Positions 33,924 to 41,812 of a stretch of 64,000 bases of DNA are shown piece by piece. Location of the stretch: assembly GCF_001665835.1 (NCBI RefSeq), contig NZ_LZSX01000099.1, positions 1 to 64,000 on the forward strand, in the 5' to 3' direction. Numbering within the stretch: the stretch's first letter is position 1; each line of letters begins with the position of its first letter. The translations under genes and the position numbers were made by a program. This DNA is from Mycobacterium colombiense (lineage in GTDB: Bacteria > Actinomycetota > Actinomycetes > Mycobacteriales > Mycobacteriaceae). The notes under the pieces were generated by a model. That model saw only the letters and a program-made list of their open reading frames with translations, did not search any database and was not told the DNA's origin.

Positions 33924-34805
33924 GTGGCGCGACCGTCAGAGCCCAAGATCCACGGCATCATCGCCTACCCGGTGACCCCGTTCTCCGAAAAGGGGATTGA
34001 CACCGGTCGGCTGGCCGCACTGGTCGAGCGGCTGGTGTCCGCCGGCGTTCACGCGATCGCGCCGCTGGGCAGCACCGGCGAACTGGCGTACCTCGAGGAA
34101 CCCGAGGTCGATACCGTCGTCGACACCACCATCGCCACCGTGGCCGGCCGCGTCCCGGTGATCGTCGGGGTGTCGGATGTGACCACCGCCAAGACGATTC
34201 GGCGCGCCACGTACGCACAGCAAGCCGGGGCCGACGCGGTAATGATCCTGCCGGTGTCCTACTGGAAGCTCACCAAGCGCGAGATCTTCCAGCATTACCG
34301 CAGCATCAGTGACGCCATCTCCATCCCGATCATGGCCTACAACAACCCGGCCACCAGCGGCGTCGACATGCCTCCCGAGTTGCTGGTGCGCATGTTCGAA
34401 GCCATCGACAACGTGCGCATGGTCAAGGAATCCACCGGTGACCTGACCCGGATGCAGCGCATCGCCGAACTGTCCGGCGACCGGTTGCCCTTTTACAACG
34501 GCAGCAACCCGCTGGTGCTCGACGCGCTGAAGGCCGGAGCGTCCGGATGGTGCACGGCCGCACCGAATCTGCGGCCACAACCCTGCATCGACCTGTACGA
34601 GGCGGTGCGCGCGCAAGACCTCGACAACGCGCAGAAGCTCTACGACGACCTCAAGCCGCTGCTCACCTTCATCGTCGCGGGCGGACTGGCCACCACCGTG
34701 AAGGCCGGCCTGGAGCTGCTCGATTTCCCGGTCGGCGACCCGCGCGCCCCGCTGCTGCCGCTCGACGAGCAGGGCCGCGCCGAGCTGCGGGGCTTGCTCG
34801 CCTAG
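33924..34805 (+). CDS. DapA/N-acetylneuraminate-lyase-family aldolase
   Basis: 293 aa from a GTG after AAGGAG. TIM-barrel class I aldolase with the carboxylate-binding motif GSTGE (49-53), Tyr139 in MAYNNP and the Schiff-base Lys168 in MVKESTGD. Because it sits in a catabolic cassette rather than with lysine genes, it is more likely a sugar-acid or hydroxy-acid lyase or dehydratase than the biosynthetic DapA. Co-transcribed with the class II aldolase gene. Confidence 0.87.
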   Translation: MARPSEPKIHGIIAYPVTPFSEKGIDTGRLAALVERLVSAGVHAIAPLGSTGELAYLEEPEVDTVVDTTIATVAGRVPVIVGVSDVTTAKTIRRATYAQQAGADAVMILPVSYWKLTKREIFQHYRSISDAISIPIMAYNNPATSGVDMPPELLVRMFEAIDNVRMVKESTGDLTRMQRIAELSGDRLPFYNGSNPLVLDALKAGASGWCTAAPNLRPQPCIDLYEAVRAQDLDNAQKLYDDLKPLLTFIVAGGLATTVKAGLELLDFPVGDPRAPLLPLDEQGRAELRGLLA

Positions 34806-34811
34806 CTGCGG

Positions 34812-35690
34812 CTAACCCAGGTCGGGCGCGGAGAAGGTGTCACACTTCTTCGGGTCACCGGTCTGGTAGCCGATGGTGAACCACTTCTGCCGCTGTTCCG
34901 ACGAACCGTGCGTCCAGGACTCGGGGCTGACCCGGCCGGTGGATTCCTTCTGGATGCGGTCATCGCCCACCGAGGCCGCGGCCGAGAGGGCATCGGAAAT
35001 GTCCTTGTCGCTCAACGGCTCCAGGTAGGGAACGCCGGTGCTCTCCTGCTTGACCGTGGAGGCGTAGTGCGCCCAGATCCCGGCGTAGCAGTCGGCCTGT
35101 AGCTCGGTGCGCACGCCGTTACCGCCGGCGCCCTGCGCGCCCTGCTGAGAGCGGCCCAGCAGGCCCTGCAGCTGCTGCACGTGGTGGCCATACTCGTGGG
35201 CGACCACGTACTCCTGGGCGAACGGCCCACCGCTGGAACCGAATCGATCGACCAGCTCCTGGAAGAAGTCGGTGTCGAAATACGCCGTCTTGTCCACCGG
35301 GCAGTAGAACGGCCCGACCGCGGTAGTGGCGTGTCCGCAGCCGGTCTCCACCGATCCGGTGAACAGCCGGACGTGGGGACGGGTGTAACCCTGCAGCAGC
35401 TGGTGCCACACCGCGTCCACCGAGTTGCCGGTGGCGACCACGCGGCATTGGACGTACTTGTTGGCGTCGGCGCCGGTCTTGCACTGGCTCAGGTCGAACC
35501 CGGGCGCCGAGTAGCCACCGGTGTTCGTCTGCTGGGAATTCATGACGCGGCCGGGATCGACGCCCAAGAACAGCGCGCCGATGAGAATTAGCAGCCCGAG
35601 GCCACCACCCCCGACGGCCATTCCCATGCCGCCCCCGCCGGACGAGGACGCGGTGCTGGTGTCGATCTGCATGCCCTCGTTGAAGGTCAT
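34812..35690 (-). CDS. YpfJ-family neutral zinc metallopeptidase (Rv2575-like)
   Basis: 292 aa. A glycine-rich N terminus leads to a membrane helix (about 29-43, GGLGLLILIGALFLG). The outer domain has the zinc motif HEYGH (His165, His169) with the likely third ligand Glu196 in ELQADCYAGIW. A cysteine-bearing region (CPVDKTAYFDTDFF) and the terminal PKKCDTF fit the family. It is probably membrane-anchored. The substrate is unknown. Confidence 0.88.
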   Translation of the reverse strand: MTFNEGMQIDTSTASSSGGGGMGMAVGGGGLGLLILIGALFLGVDPGRVMNSQQTNTGGYSAPGFDLSQCKTGADANKYVQCRVVATGNSVDAVWHQLLQGYTRPHVRLFTGSVETGCGHATTAVGPFYCPVDKTAYFDTDFFQELVDRFGSSGGPFAQEYVVAHEYGHHVQQLQGLLGRSQQGAQGAGGNGVRTELQADCYAGIWAHYASTVKQESTGVPYLEPLSDKDISDALSAAASVGDDRIQKESTGRVSPESWTHGSSEQRQKWFTIGYQTGDPKKCDTFSAPDLG

Positions 35691-35699
35691 GACGCTCTC

Positions 35700-36197
35700 C
35701 TAACGTTGCCGGGTCGCAAGGGAGTCGGTGTAGCTGCGCAGGTTGCGCAGGTAGCGGCGCAGGGCCAGGTTCAGCAGCGGCCCCACCACGACCATCGCCA
35801 GCTTCGCCGGTCCGGCCGGCTTCTGGGCCATGGTCCACGTCAGCCGGCAGCCACCCGGGATGACCTCGACCCGGTAATCCTCGGCGAAGGCGGCCACGGA
35901 TCGGGTCGAGCATTCATTGAACCGGAATGCCATGTGCGTGAACGGTTCCCACGCGAGGAATTCCTCGTTGCCGACGATGCCGCCGCGCATCTCGACGACG
36001 CGGGTGGTCCCGACGCCGCGCGGCTCGGGGCTGGTCCACGTCACCTTGGTGATCACCTTCGCCCACCGCGGCCACGACTGGGCATCCGACAGCACCTCGA
36101 ACAGCTGCTCGGGGGTGATGGCCAGGTCGACGCTGTTGCTGAACCGGAAGGGTGCGGTCTCGGTGAAGCTCGTATCGACGCGCTCGCACGGGAACAT
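35700..36197 (-). CDS. SRPBCC-family protein (Rv2574-like)
   Basis: 165 aa. Reads as a START/SRPBCC fold: FRFSNSVDLAITPEQLFEVLSDAQSWPRWAKVI at its start, and RLTWTMAQKPAGPAK before a C-terminal hydrophobic helix (LAMVVVGPLLNLALRRYL) that may hold it at the membrane. It follows a ketopantoate-reductase-like gene, separated by a tandem repeat. Function unknown. Confidence 0.82.
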   Translation of the reverse strand: MFPCERVDTSFTETAPFRFSNSVDLAITPEQLFEVLSDAQSWPRWAKVITKVTWTSPEPRGVGTTRVVEMRGGIVGNEEFLAWEPFTHMAFRFNECSTRSVAAFAEDYRVEVIPGGCRLTWTMAQKPAGPAKLAMVVVGPLLNLALRRYLRNLRSYTDSLATRQR

Positions 36198-36202
36198 GAC
36201 AA

Positions 36203-36326
36203 CAACTTAGTCCGGCGACGATGCGCACGGTGAAACCGCGGGAGGAGGAGCTGGACAATTCAACTTGGTCCGGCGACGATGCGCGCGGTGAAACCGCGGG
36301 AGGAGGAGCTGGACAATTCAACTTAG
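36203..36326. repeat. 58-bp tandem repeat, two units plus partial
   Basis: Units 36203-36260 and 36261-36318 differ at only a few positions, and the first 8 bases of a third copy (CAACTTAG) follow. Each unit has GGCGACGATGCG and GGAGGAGGAGCTGGACAA, resembling mycobacterial MIRU-type elements, and a hairpin. In the second unit the hairpin is perfect (CGCGGT-GAA-ACCGCG, 36284-36298). It lies between two minus-strand genes. Confidence 0.9.
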
Positions 36327-37227
36327 CCGGGGCCGTCGCTGGCCGCGGCCAGTAAGGGCACTATGACGTCGCTGATCGGCGTGGCCAGGCCGTGGGCCCG
36401 GCCCTTGCGAATGATCACGCCGTTGCGGATGTCCCATTCCATCGCCCGCTGATGTTCCGCGTCGGTCAGGATCGACGTGCTCATGTCCTCGGCGACGTTG
36501 CGGAACATGTCGACCAGTTCGTCGACCACGCCGTCGGCCAGCCGGGCGCCCTCGGCCCGGGCGACCGCCAGGCACTCGGCGACATAGCGCCGCGACAGCG
36601 CGGCGACGTCGTCGCGGCGGAACATCCCGGACCGCCTCCGCGCCAGCGCCATGAACCCCGCCAGGGCGTTGGTGAGCAGCTTGTGCCAGGCCGCGGTGAT
36701 GATGTCGGGTTCGCAGTCCACCCGGCACCCGGCGCCGCGCAGCAGCTCGGCGACGGCCTGTCCGGACGGCCCGCTGGGCAGGACCAGCGCCGCCTCACTG
36801 CGCAGCCTCACCCAGCCCGAGGGCTGGGTGACGGCCGAATACCACACGATGCCGGGGATGACGGGGGACAGCGGGCAGTGCGGCTGCACCTGCTCGACCT
36901 GCTCGACACCGTTTTGCAGCACCACGACGATGGTGTGGACGTCGCACAGCCGGTCCAGCCAGCCGGCCGCCGCGTCGTTCTGGGTGGCCTTGACGGCCAG
37001 TAGGACGACGTCCACCGACCCGGTCACCTCGGCGGGATCGGTGCGCACCGGCCCGGGGACGACGATCGGATCGGCTCCGTCGGGCCGCAGTTCGATGGCA
37101 TCGCGCGGGGTGCGACCGCACACCATCACCGAGTGACCGGCCCGGTACAGCAGCGCGGCGGCCGTCGTGCCGACGGCGCCGGGACCGACCAGGGCGATGT
37201 TGGTAGCAGCGTCTGTGGCGATGCCAC
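36323..37227 (-). CDS. ketopantoate-reductase-like protein (Rv2573-like), probable frameshift at the start
   Basis: Two-domain ApbA/PanE fold: Rossmann motif IALVGPGAVGTTAAALL followed by the C-terminal domain with ITAAWHKLLTNALAGFMAL. It would reduce ketopantoate to pantoate with NADPH, though a different 2-oxoacid is possible. A strong ribosome site (AAAGGAGGT) and GTG at 37225-37227 lie where the start belongs, but they are one base out of frame with the Rossmann motif, and the GTG frame stops soon. No ATG, GTG or TTG occurs in the correct frame back to a stop; the first canonical start (37127-37129) lies inside the domain and would lose the cofactor site. The intended reading probably needs a correction of the first codons. 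Confidence 0.7.
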
Positions 37228-37283
37228 CGAAATTACCTCCTTTAGACTGGGCACTCGTTCTGGCCAGTGAAAAGGAGTGTTTC

Positions 37284-39050
37284 GTGCTGCGCAGTCACGC
37301 CGCGGGTTCGCTGAGGAGTAGCGACGCCGGGCAGCAGGTGACGCTGGCGGGCTGGGTGGCCCGTCGCCGCGACCACGGCGGCGTCATCTTCATCGACCTG
37401 CGGGACGCCTCGGGCGTCGCGCAGGTGGTGTTCCGCGACCCGGACGTCCTGGCCCAGGCGCACCGGCTGCGCGCCGAGTTCTGCGTCGCGGTGACCGGGG
37501 TCGTCGAGATCCGGCCGGAAGGCAACGCCAACCCGGAGATCGCGACCGGCGACATCGAGGTCAACGCGACCTCGCTGACCGTGCTCGGCGAGAGCGCGCC
37601 GCTGCCTTTCCAGCTCGACGAGCCCGCCGGCGAGGAGCTGCGGTTGAAGTACCGCTACCTCGACCTGCGCCGGGACGGCCCGGCCGCGGCAATGCGGCTG
37701 CGCTCCAAGGTGAATGCGGCCGCGCGCGCGGTGCTGGCGCGGCACGATTTCGTCGAGATCGAGACCCCGACGATCACCCGGTCGACGCCTGAGGGGGCGC
37801 GCGACTTCCTGGTGCCGGCCCGCCTGCACCCGGGCTCGTTCTACGCCCTGCCGCAGAGCCCGCAGCTGTTCAAGCAGCTGCTGATGGTGGCCGGCATGGA
37901 GCGCTACTACCAGATCGCGCGCTGCTATCGCGACGAGGATTTCCGCGCCGACCGCCAACCCGAATTCACCCAGCTCGACCTGGAGATGAGCTTCGTCGAC
38001 GCCGAGGACATCATCGCCGTCTCCGAGGAGATCCTGGCCGCGCTGTGGGCGCTGATCGGCTACGAGATCCCGCGCCCGATCCCGCGGATCAGCTACGCCG
38101 ATGCCATGCGGCGGTTCGGCTCCGACAAGCCCGACATGCGGTTCTCACTCGAGCTCGTCGAGTGCGCGGAGTTCTTCAAAGACACCACGTTTCGCGTCTT
38201 CCAGGCGCCGTACGTCGGTGCGGTCGTGATGCCCGGCGGGGCCTCGCAGCCGCGGCGCACCCTGGACGGCTGGCAGGAGTGGGCCAAGCAGCGCGGGCAC
38301 CGGGGGCTGGCCTACGTGCTCGTCGGCGACGACGGCGAGCTGGGCGGTCCGGTGGCCAAGAACCTGTCCGACGCCGAACGCGACGGTCTGGCCGCCCACG
38401 CCGGGGCCAAGCCGGGGGACTGCATCTTCTTCTCGGCCGGCCCGGCGAAGTCGTCACGGGCGCTGCTGGGCGCGGCCCGCGGCGAGATCGCCAAGCGGCT
38501 GGGCCTCATTGACCCGGACGCGTGGGCCTTCGTGTGGGTGGTCGACCCGCCCCTGTTCGAGCCCGCCGAGGACGCGACCGCCGCCGGCGATGTGGCGGTC
38601 GGCTCCGGGGCGTGGACCGCGGTGCACCACGCGTTCACCTCGCCCAAGCCGCAATACGAGGACTCTCTCGACTCCGATCCCGGCAACGTGCCGGCCGACG
38701 CCTACGACATCGTCTGCAACGGCAACGAGATCGGCGGCGGCTCGATCCGCATCCACCGCCGCGACATTCAGGAGCGGGTGTTCGCCGTGATGGGCCTGGA
38801 CAAGGCCGAGGCCGAAGAGAAGTTCGGATTCCTGTTGGAGGCGTTCACCTTTGGCGCGCCGCCGCACGGCGGCATCGCGTTCGGCTGGGACCGGATCAAC
38901 GCGCTGCTGTCCGGGGTCGACTCGATCCGAGAGGTGATCGCGTTCCCCAAGACCGGCGGCGGCGTCGACCCGCTCACCGAGGCGCCGGCACCCATCACGG
39001 CGCAGCAGCGCAAGGAGTCCGGAATAGACGCCAAGCTGCGACCCAGCTAA
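37284..39050 (+). CDS. aspS: aspartyl-tRNA synthetase
   Basis: 588 aa from a GTG after AAGGAG. Bacterial class II AspRS: N-terminal OB fold (VTLAGWVARRRDHGGVIFID), motif 2 (YQIARCYRDEDFRADRQPEF), an inserted GAD domain (about 290-420) and motif 3 (GGIAFGWDRINALLSG). Mycobacteria lack AsnRS, so the enzyme probably also charges tRNA-Asn for the GatCAB route. The C terminus KESGIDAKLRPS is atypical: the usual basic tail appears displaced downstream (see 40191-40238). Confidence 0.95.
   Translation: MLRSHAAGSLRSSDAGQQVTLAGWVARRRDHGGVIFIDLRDASGVAQVVFRDPDVLAQAHRLRAEFCVAVTGVVEIRPEGNANPEIATGDIEVNATSLTVLGESAPLPFQLDEPAGEELRLKYRYLDLRRDGPAAAMRLRSKVNAAARAVLARHDFVEIETPTITRSTPEGARDFLVPARLHPGSFYALPQSPQLFKQLLMVAGMERYYQIARCYRDEDFRADRQPEFTQLDLEMSFVDAEDIIAVSEEILAALWALIGYEIPRPIPRISYADAMRRFGSDKPDMRFSLELVECAEFFKDTTFRVFQAPYVGAVVMPGGASQPRRTLDGWQEWAKQRGHRGLAYVLVGDDGELGGPVAKNLSDAERDGLAAHAGAKPGDCIFFSAGPAKSSRALLGAARGEIAKRLGLIDPDAWAFVWVVDPPLFEPAEDATAAGDVAVGSGAWTAVHHAFTSPKPQYEDSLDSDPGNVPADAYDIVCNGNEIGGGSIRIHRRDIQERVFAVMGLDKAEAEEKFGFLLEAFTFGAPPHGGIAFGWDRINALLSGVDSIREVIAFPKTGGGVDPLTEAPAPITAQQRKESGIDAKLRPS
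39012..39036 (+). repeat. 25-bp direct repeat, left copy (inside aspS 3' end)
   Basis: AAGGAGTCCGGAATAGACGC followed by CAAGC; identical to 40191-40215. Begins at aspS codon 577, in frame. Confidence 0.95.
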
Positions 39051-39206
39051 CTCGCTGACTTGCAACGGACCGTGCTCATGTGCTCGCGGCGGTCAAGTCG
39101 ATGACGCCGCGTTCACCATCGGCTGCCCGGCCGCTTACGGGAGGTCGATCTTTGGACGGATCGGCGGGCCGACCCGTCGATGACATTCACAGCGCATCCG
39201 CCCCGG

Positions 39207-39563
39207 CTAGTACGACGATGGATCGGGCAGTACGGCGCCGGGCGAGTACGGCATCGCAGGAGTCTGCCCCGGCAACACCGTGTTCGGATAGCCGGGAAGC
39301 AGGGGGTTTGTGCTGGAACCACTGCCGGGAAACCAGCCATTCAACAAAGAACCGAGCTCACCGAAGATCGTGTTCGCGATGTTCACAGCCGTGGTGGGGT
39401 CAAGCCCGGCAGGGGCGGGAACGGCCACTGGATCGTCGACAAGCAAAGGTTGCTGCGGAGCCGCCTCAGCGATCCCGCTGCTAAAACCAATTGCGCCAAT
39501 TGCCGCCATCGTGAGCGCCATACCCAGCGTCCCTCGGGTCCGTGGCCTTCGAGCATTCGACAT
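39207..39563 (-). CDS. small secreted protein, unknown
   Basis: 118 aa. A basic start (MSNARRPRTRG), a hydrophobic stretch (LGMALTMAAIGAIGFSSG) and the cut site AEA-APQQP make a clear signal peptide. The mature peptide is Pro/Leu/Ser/Gly-rich, with TAVNIANTIFGELGSLLNGW and a proline-rich tail. The start is uncertain: another ATG lies 9 bases upstream and a longer open frame reaches 39614. It is inside the aspS insertion. Not recognised; mycobacteria make many such exported peptides. Confidence 0.65.
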   Translation of the reverse strand: MSNARRPRTRGTLGMALTMAAIGAIGFSSGIAEAAPQQPLLVDDPVAVPAPAGLDPTTAVNIANTIFGELGSLLNGWFPGSGSSTNPLLPGYPNTVLPGQTPAMPYSPGAVLPDPSSY

Positions 39564-39927
39564 CGCAAACATGTTCCGGGACAACGGGATACTCCTCAAA
39601 CTCCGCTGAAGCACCGAGTGCTTTCAGACACTCAAGTCACCCGGGTAACACTGCGCGTCAAGAATCACAATCGAAACACGACACGATCACGGATCGGACT
39701 CTATAGATTTGCTTACTAATGTTGGAATTTGCTTACTAACCTTGGAATTCGCTTATTCTGGGTGACCTAACGGCCGGGAAGTCGGTGCGTGCGATACGCG
39801 TCGGAGTCGATGGTGTCGATGTCGCCCATGCGCGGGGTTGCCCGCTGCACCGGTGGTTCGCGGATGACGAGGCTGCCGCCTGCGGGTCCTGGGTAACGTC
39901 GATGCGGTACAAGCCGACTTAAGTTCC
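39564..39927. other. intergenic, AT-rich stretch within the insertion
   Basis: Shared upstream region of the two divergent small genes. It includes a tract of 20-bp tandem repeats (39707-39761) and is clearly lower in GC than the rest of the window. No credible gene seen. Confidence 0.5.
39707..39761. repeat. 20-bp AT-rich tandem repeats
   Basis: ATTTGCTTACTAATGTTGGA (39707-39726) and ATTTGCTTACTAACCTTGGA (39727-39746) differ at two positions; a third degenerate copy starts ATTCGCTTATTCTGG. Unusual in DNA of this GC content; could be regulatory iterons or an element remnant. Confidence 0.85.
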
Positions 39928-40206
39928 ATGATGATGAAGAGGCGGCTGATTGTGGCGGGTTTTTGCTTTGCGTTCATCGTCACCGTCGCAGCGGGTCCAG
40001 TAGTGGCTATCGTCGCTTGCGCGGGGCTGTTGATCGTCTTACAAGCGGAGGCACGCGGACATGCGGCGTGGCGAGGCGATGTAGCAGAAGCCGAGACAGC
40101 AAAAGCCGAGACAGAAGCCAAGGCGGCGGTGGCAGAAGCGGTAATTGCAGAAGCCGAGGCAGTGATAGCAGCGGCTCGGTTACGCCTAGGAAGGAGTCCG
40201 GAATAG
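39928..40206 (+). CDS. small membrane protein with Ala/Glu-rich tail, unknown
   Basis: 92 aa. One or two hydrophobic segments (VAGFCFAFIVTVAAGPVVAI and VACAGLLIVLQ) are followed by an Ala/Glu-rich helical tail (EAETAKAETEAKAAVAEAVI) likely to form a coiled coil. The reading frame ends inside the right-hand 25-bp direct repeat. The ribosome site is weak, so it is less certain than its neighbours. Confidence 0.5.
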   Translation: MMMKRRLIVAGFCFAFIVTVAAGPVVAIVACAGLLIVLQAEARGHAAWRGDVAEAETAKAETEAKAAVAEAVIAEAEAVIAAARLRLGRSPE

Positions 40207-40215
40207 ACGCCAAGC
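40191..40215 (+). repeat. 25-bp direct repeat, right copy
   Basis: Identical to 39012-39036. Marks the right end of the insertion at aspS. Confidence 0.95.
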
Positions 40216-40238
40216 GCGAGAAGGTTGACAGGGCATGA
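40191..40238 (+). pseudogene. displaced 3' tail of aspS
   Basis: In the aspS frame this reads KESGIDAKREKVDRA and then TGA, which resembles the basic tail I recall for mycobacterial AspRS (KESGIDA followed by a short Lys/Arg-rich end). It has no start of its own. Its stop overlaps the MIRU start by ATGA, the arrangement expected if it once ended aspS directly. Confidence 0.65.
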
Positions 40239-40294
40239 CGCGCGCTGGCGACGATGCAGAGCGCAGCGATGAGGAGGAGCGGCGCCATGACTGA
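40235..40294 (+). repeat. single MIRU unit with 19-codon ORF
   Basis: A typical mycobacterial interspersed repetitive unit (GCTGGCGACGATGCAGAG, GCGATGAGGAGGAGCGG). It encodes MTRAGDDAERSDEEERRHD and overlaps the preceding stop by ATGA. Its own stop overlaps the next gene's start region (ATGACTGA). MIRUs of this kind are thought to keep translation coupled between genes. Confidence 0.85.
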
Positions 40295-40724
40295 GGAACA
40301 GCGCCTCGACCCGGCATTCGTCAACGATTTCAACGAGAAGATCATCGCGGAGTTCCGCGCCAACGACGGCAAGGTCGGCGGCCAGTTCGCCAACGCCGAC
40401 CTGCTGTTGCTGCACACCACCGGCGCCAAATCCGGCCAGCCCCGGGTATCGCCGCTGGCCTACTTCCGCATCGACGGCAAGCTGATCATCATCGGCTCCT
40501 TCGCCGGCGCCCCGGTCAGCCCGGCCTGGGTGCACAACTTGCGGGCCAATCCGCACGCGCGCGTCGAGATCGGCACCGACTCGTTCGACGTCGCCGCGCA
40601 CGAGCTGCCCGCCGACGAGCGGGCCGCGCTGTTCGACAAAGTCACCGCCGTCGCGCCCGGCTTCGCCGAGTACCAGGCCAAGACCACCCGGGTCATTCCG
40701 CTCTTCGAGTTAAGCCGAACCTAG
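40287..40724 (+). CDS. Ddn-family F420-dependent nitroreductase-like protein
   Basis: 145 aa. Deazaflavin-binding split-barrel fold: LLLHTTGAKSGQPRVSPLAYF near the start, then GSFAGAPVSPAWVHNLRANP, the usual Ddn signature. Members reduce quinones or nitroimidazoles with F420H2; the substrate here is unknown. Its start overlaps the MIRU ORF and probably depends on translation through it. Confidence 0.88.
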   Translation: MTEEQRLDPAFVNDFNEKIIAEFRANDGKVGGQFANADLLLLHTTGAKSGQPRVSPLAYFRIDGKLIIIGSFAGAPVSPAWVHNLRANPHARVEIGTDSFDVAAHELPADERAALFDKVTAVAPGFAEYQAKTTRVIPLFELSRT

Positions 40725-40727
40725 GCG

Positions 40728-41807
40728 GTGGGCGCTTCGCGGCGGGCAGGGCCATCGCTGGTTCTCGCCGCCGCGCGCGCGGGCAGCAAGCGGCTGCGGG
40801 TGGTGTGGTTCAACCTGGTGCAGACCGCGGTGGCCGCGGGCCTGTCCTGGTACCTGGCCCATGATGTCCTGGACCACCCGCAGCCGTTCTTCGCGCCGAT
40901 CGCGGCCGCCGTGTCGTTGTCGACCAGCAACGTGCTGCGCGCGCAACGCGCCATTCAGATGATGATCGGGGTGACCCTGGGGATCGCGGTGGGCTCGCTG
41001 GTGCAGGGCCTGCTCGGTCCCGGCGAGATGCCCATCGCGGTCGCCGCGCTGGTGGCGCTGGGCGCCGCGGTGTTCATCGGGGGCGGCTTCATCGGTCACG
41101 GCATGATGTTCGCCAACCAGACCGTGGTGTCGGCGATCCTGGTGCTGGCCCTCTACCACGGCGGCGTCGGGCTGGAACGCATCTTCGACGCGCTGATCGG
41201 CGGTGCGGTGGCCATCGTCTTCGCCGTCCTGCTGTTTCCCGCCGACCCGCTGACGGTGCTGCGCGATGCCCGCGTCGGTGTGCTCGGGGTGCTGCGCGAT
41301 GTCCTGTCCCGGGCCGCGGACGTCGCCGTCGGCCGCAAGGAACCGCCGCCGGACTGGCCGCTGACGGCCGTCGACCGGGTGCACGAACAGCTCAGCGGGC
41401 TGCTCGAGGCGCGCACCACCGCGCGCCACGTCGTCACCATCGCGCCGCGGCGATGGGGCTTGCGGACCACGATCCGGGCCGCCGACCACCAGGCCGTGCA
41501 CGTGGCCCTCCTGGCCGGCTCGGTGCTGCAACTGGCCCGCGCCGTCTCGCCCGGCCCCGATCCCACCTCGGACGGCGGCCGCGAACGCCTTTCCGAGCCG
41601 GTGCCTACCGTGCTGGTGGTGCTGGCCGCCGCGACCGCGCTCGCCGACACCGATCCCGCCGGCGCCTGCGCGTACGCGGCCTCGGCGCGTCATCACGCCG
41701 CGGAACTGCAATCCGGCGCGCGCGAGAAGACGCAGGTGATCCTCGCCGACGTCGTCAGCGCCTGCGTCGACGACCTGCAACGGGTCATCGATCTTCGGCA
41801 CGTCTGA
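40728..41807 (+). CDS. FUSC-like membrane permease (Rv2571c-like)
   Basis: 359 aa from a GTG 3 bp after the previous stop. Several N-terminal helices (about residues 27-170), with PFFAPIAAAVSLS, MMIGVTLGIAVGSLVQG and FANQTVVSAILVLALYH, are followed by a cytoplasmic helical region. It resembles aromatic-acid exporter / fusaric-acid-resistance proteins. Substrate unknown. Confidence 0.82.
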   Translation: MGASRRAGPSLVLAAARAGSKRLRVVWFNLVQTAVAAGLSWYLAHDVLDHPQPFFAPIAAAVSLSTSNVLRAQRAIQMMIGVTLGIAVGSLVQGLLGPGEMPIAVAALVALGAAVFIGGGFIGHGMMFANQTVVSAILVLALYHGGVGLERIFDALIGGAVAIVFAVLLFPADPLTVLRDARVGVLGVLRDVLSRAADVAVGRKEPPPDWPLTAVDRVHEQLSGLLEARTTARHVVTIAPRRWGLRTTIRAADHQAVHVALLAGSVLQLARAVSPGPDPTSDGGRERLSEPVPTVLVVLAAATALADTDPAGACAYAASARHHAAELQSGAREKTQVILADVVSACVDDLQRVIDLRHV

Positions 41808-41812
41808 GCGCT

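Larger units (their letters stand above)
39037..40215. mobile_element. insertion bounded by 25-bp direct repeats at the aspS 3' end
   Basis: The 25-bp repeat at both ends and the intact, in-frame displaced aspS tail to the right suggest that about 1,179 bp were added here. The segment carries a minus-strand secreted-protein gene, a plus-strand small-membrane-protein gene and an AT-rich repeat tract. No integrase, transposase or terminal inverted repeats were found, so the mechanism is open. Confidence 0.55.

Noticed and set aside
33924..34805. Biosynthetic dapA
   Set aside because: The fold fits, but the catabolic neighbours and the cupin-regulator context argue against the lysine pathway enzyme.
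39037..40215. Insertion sequence at aspS
   Set aside because: There is no transposase and there are no terminal inverted repeats, so it is listed only as an insertion bounded by direct repeats.
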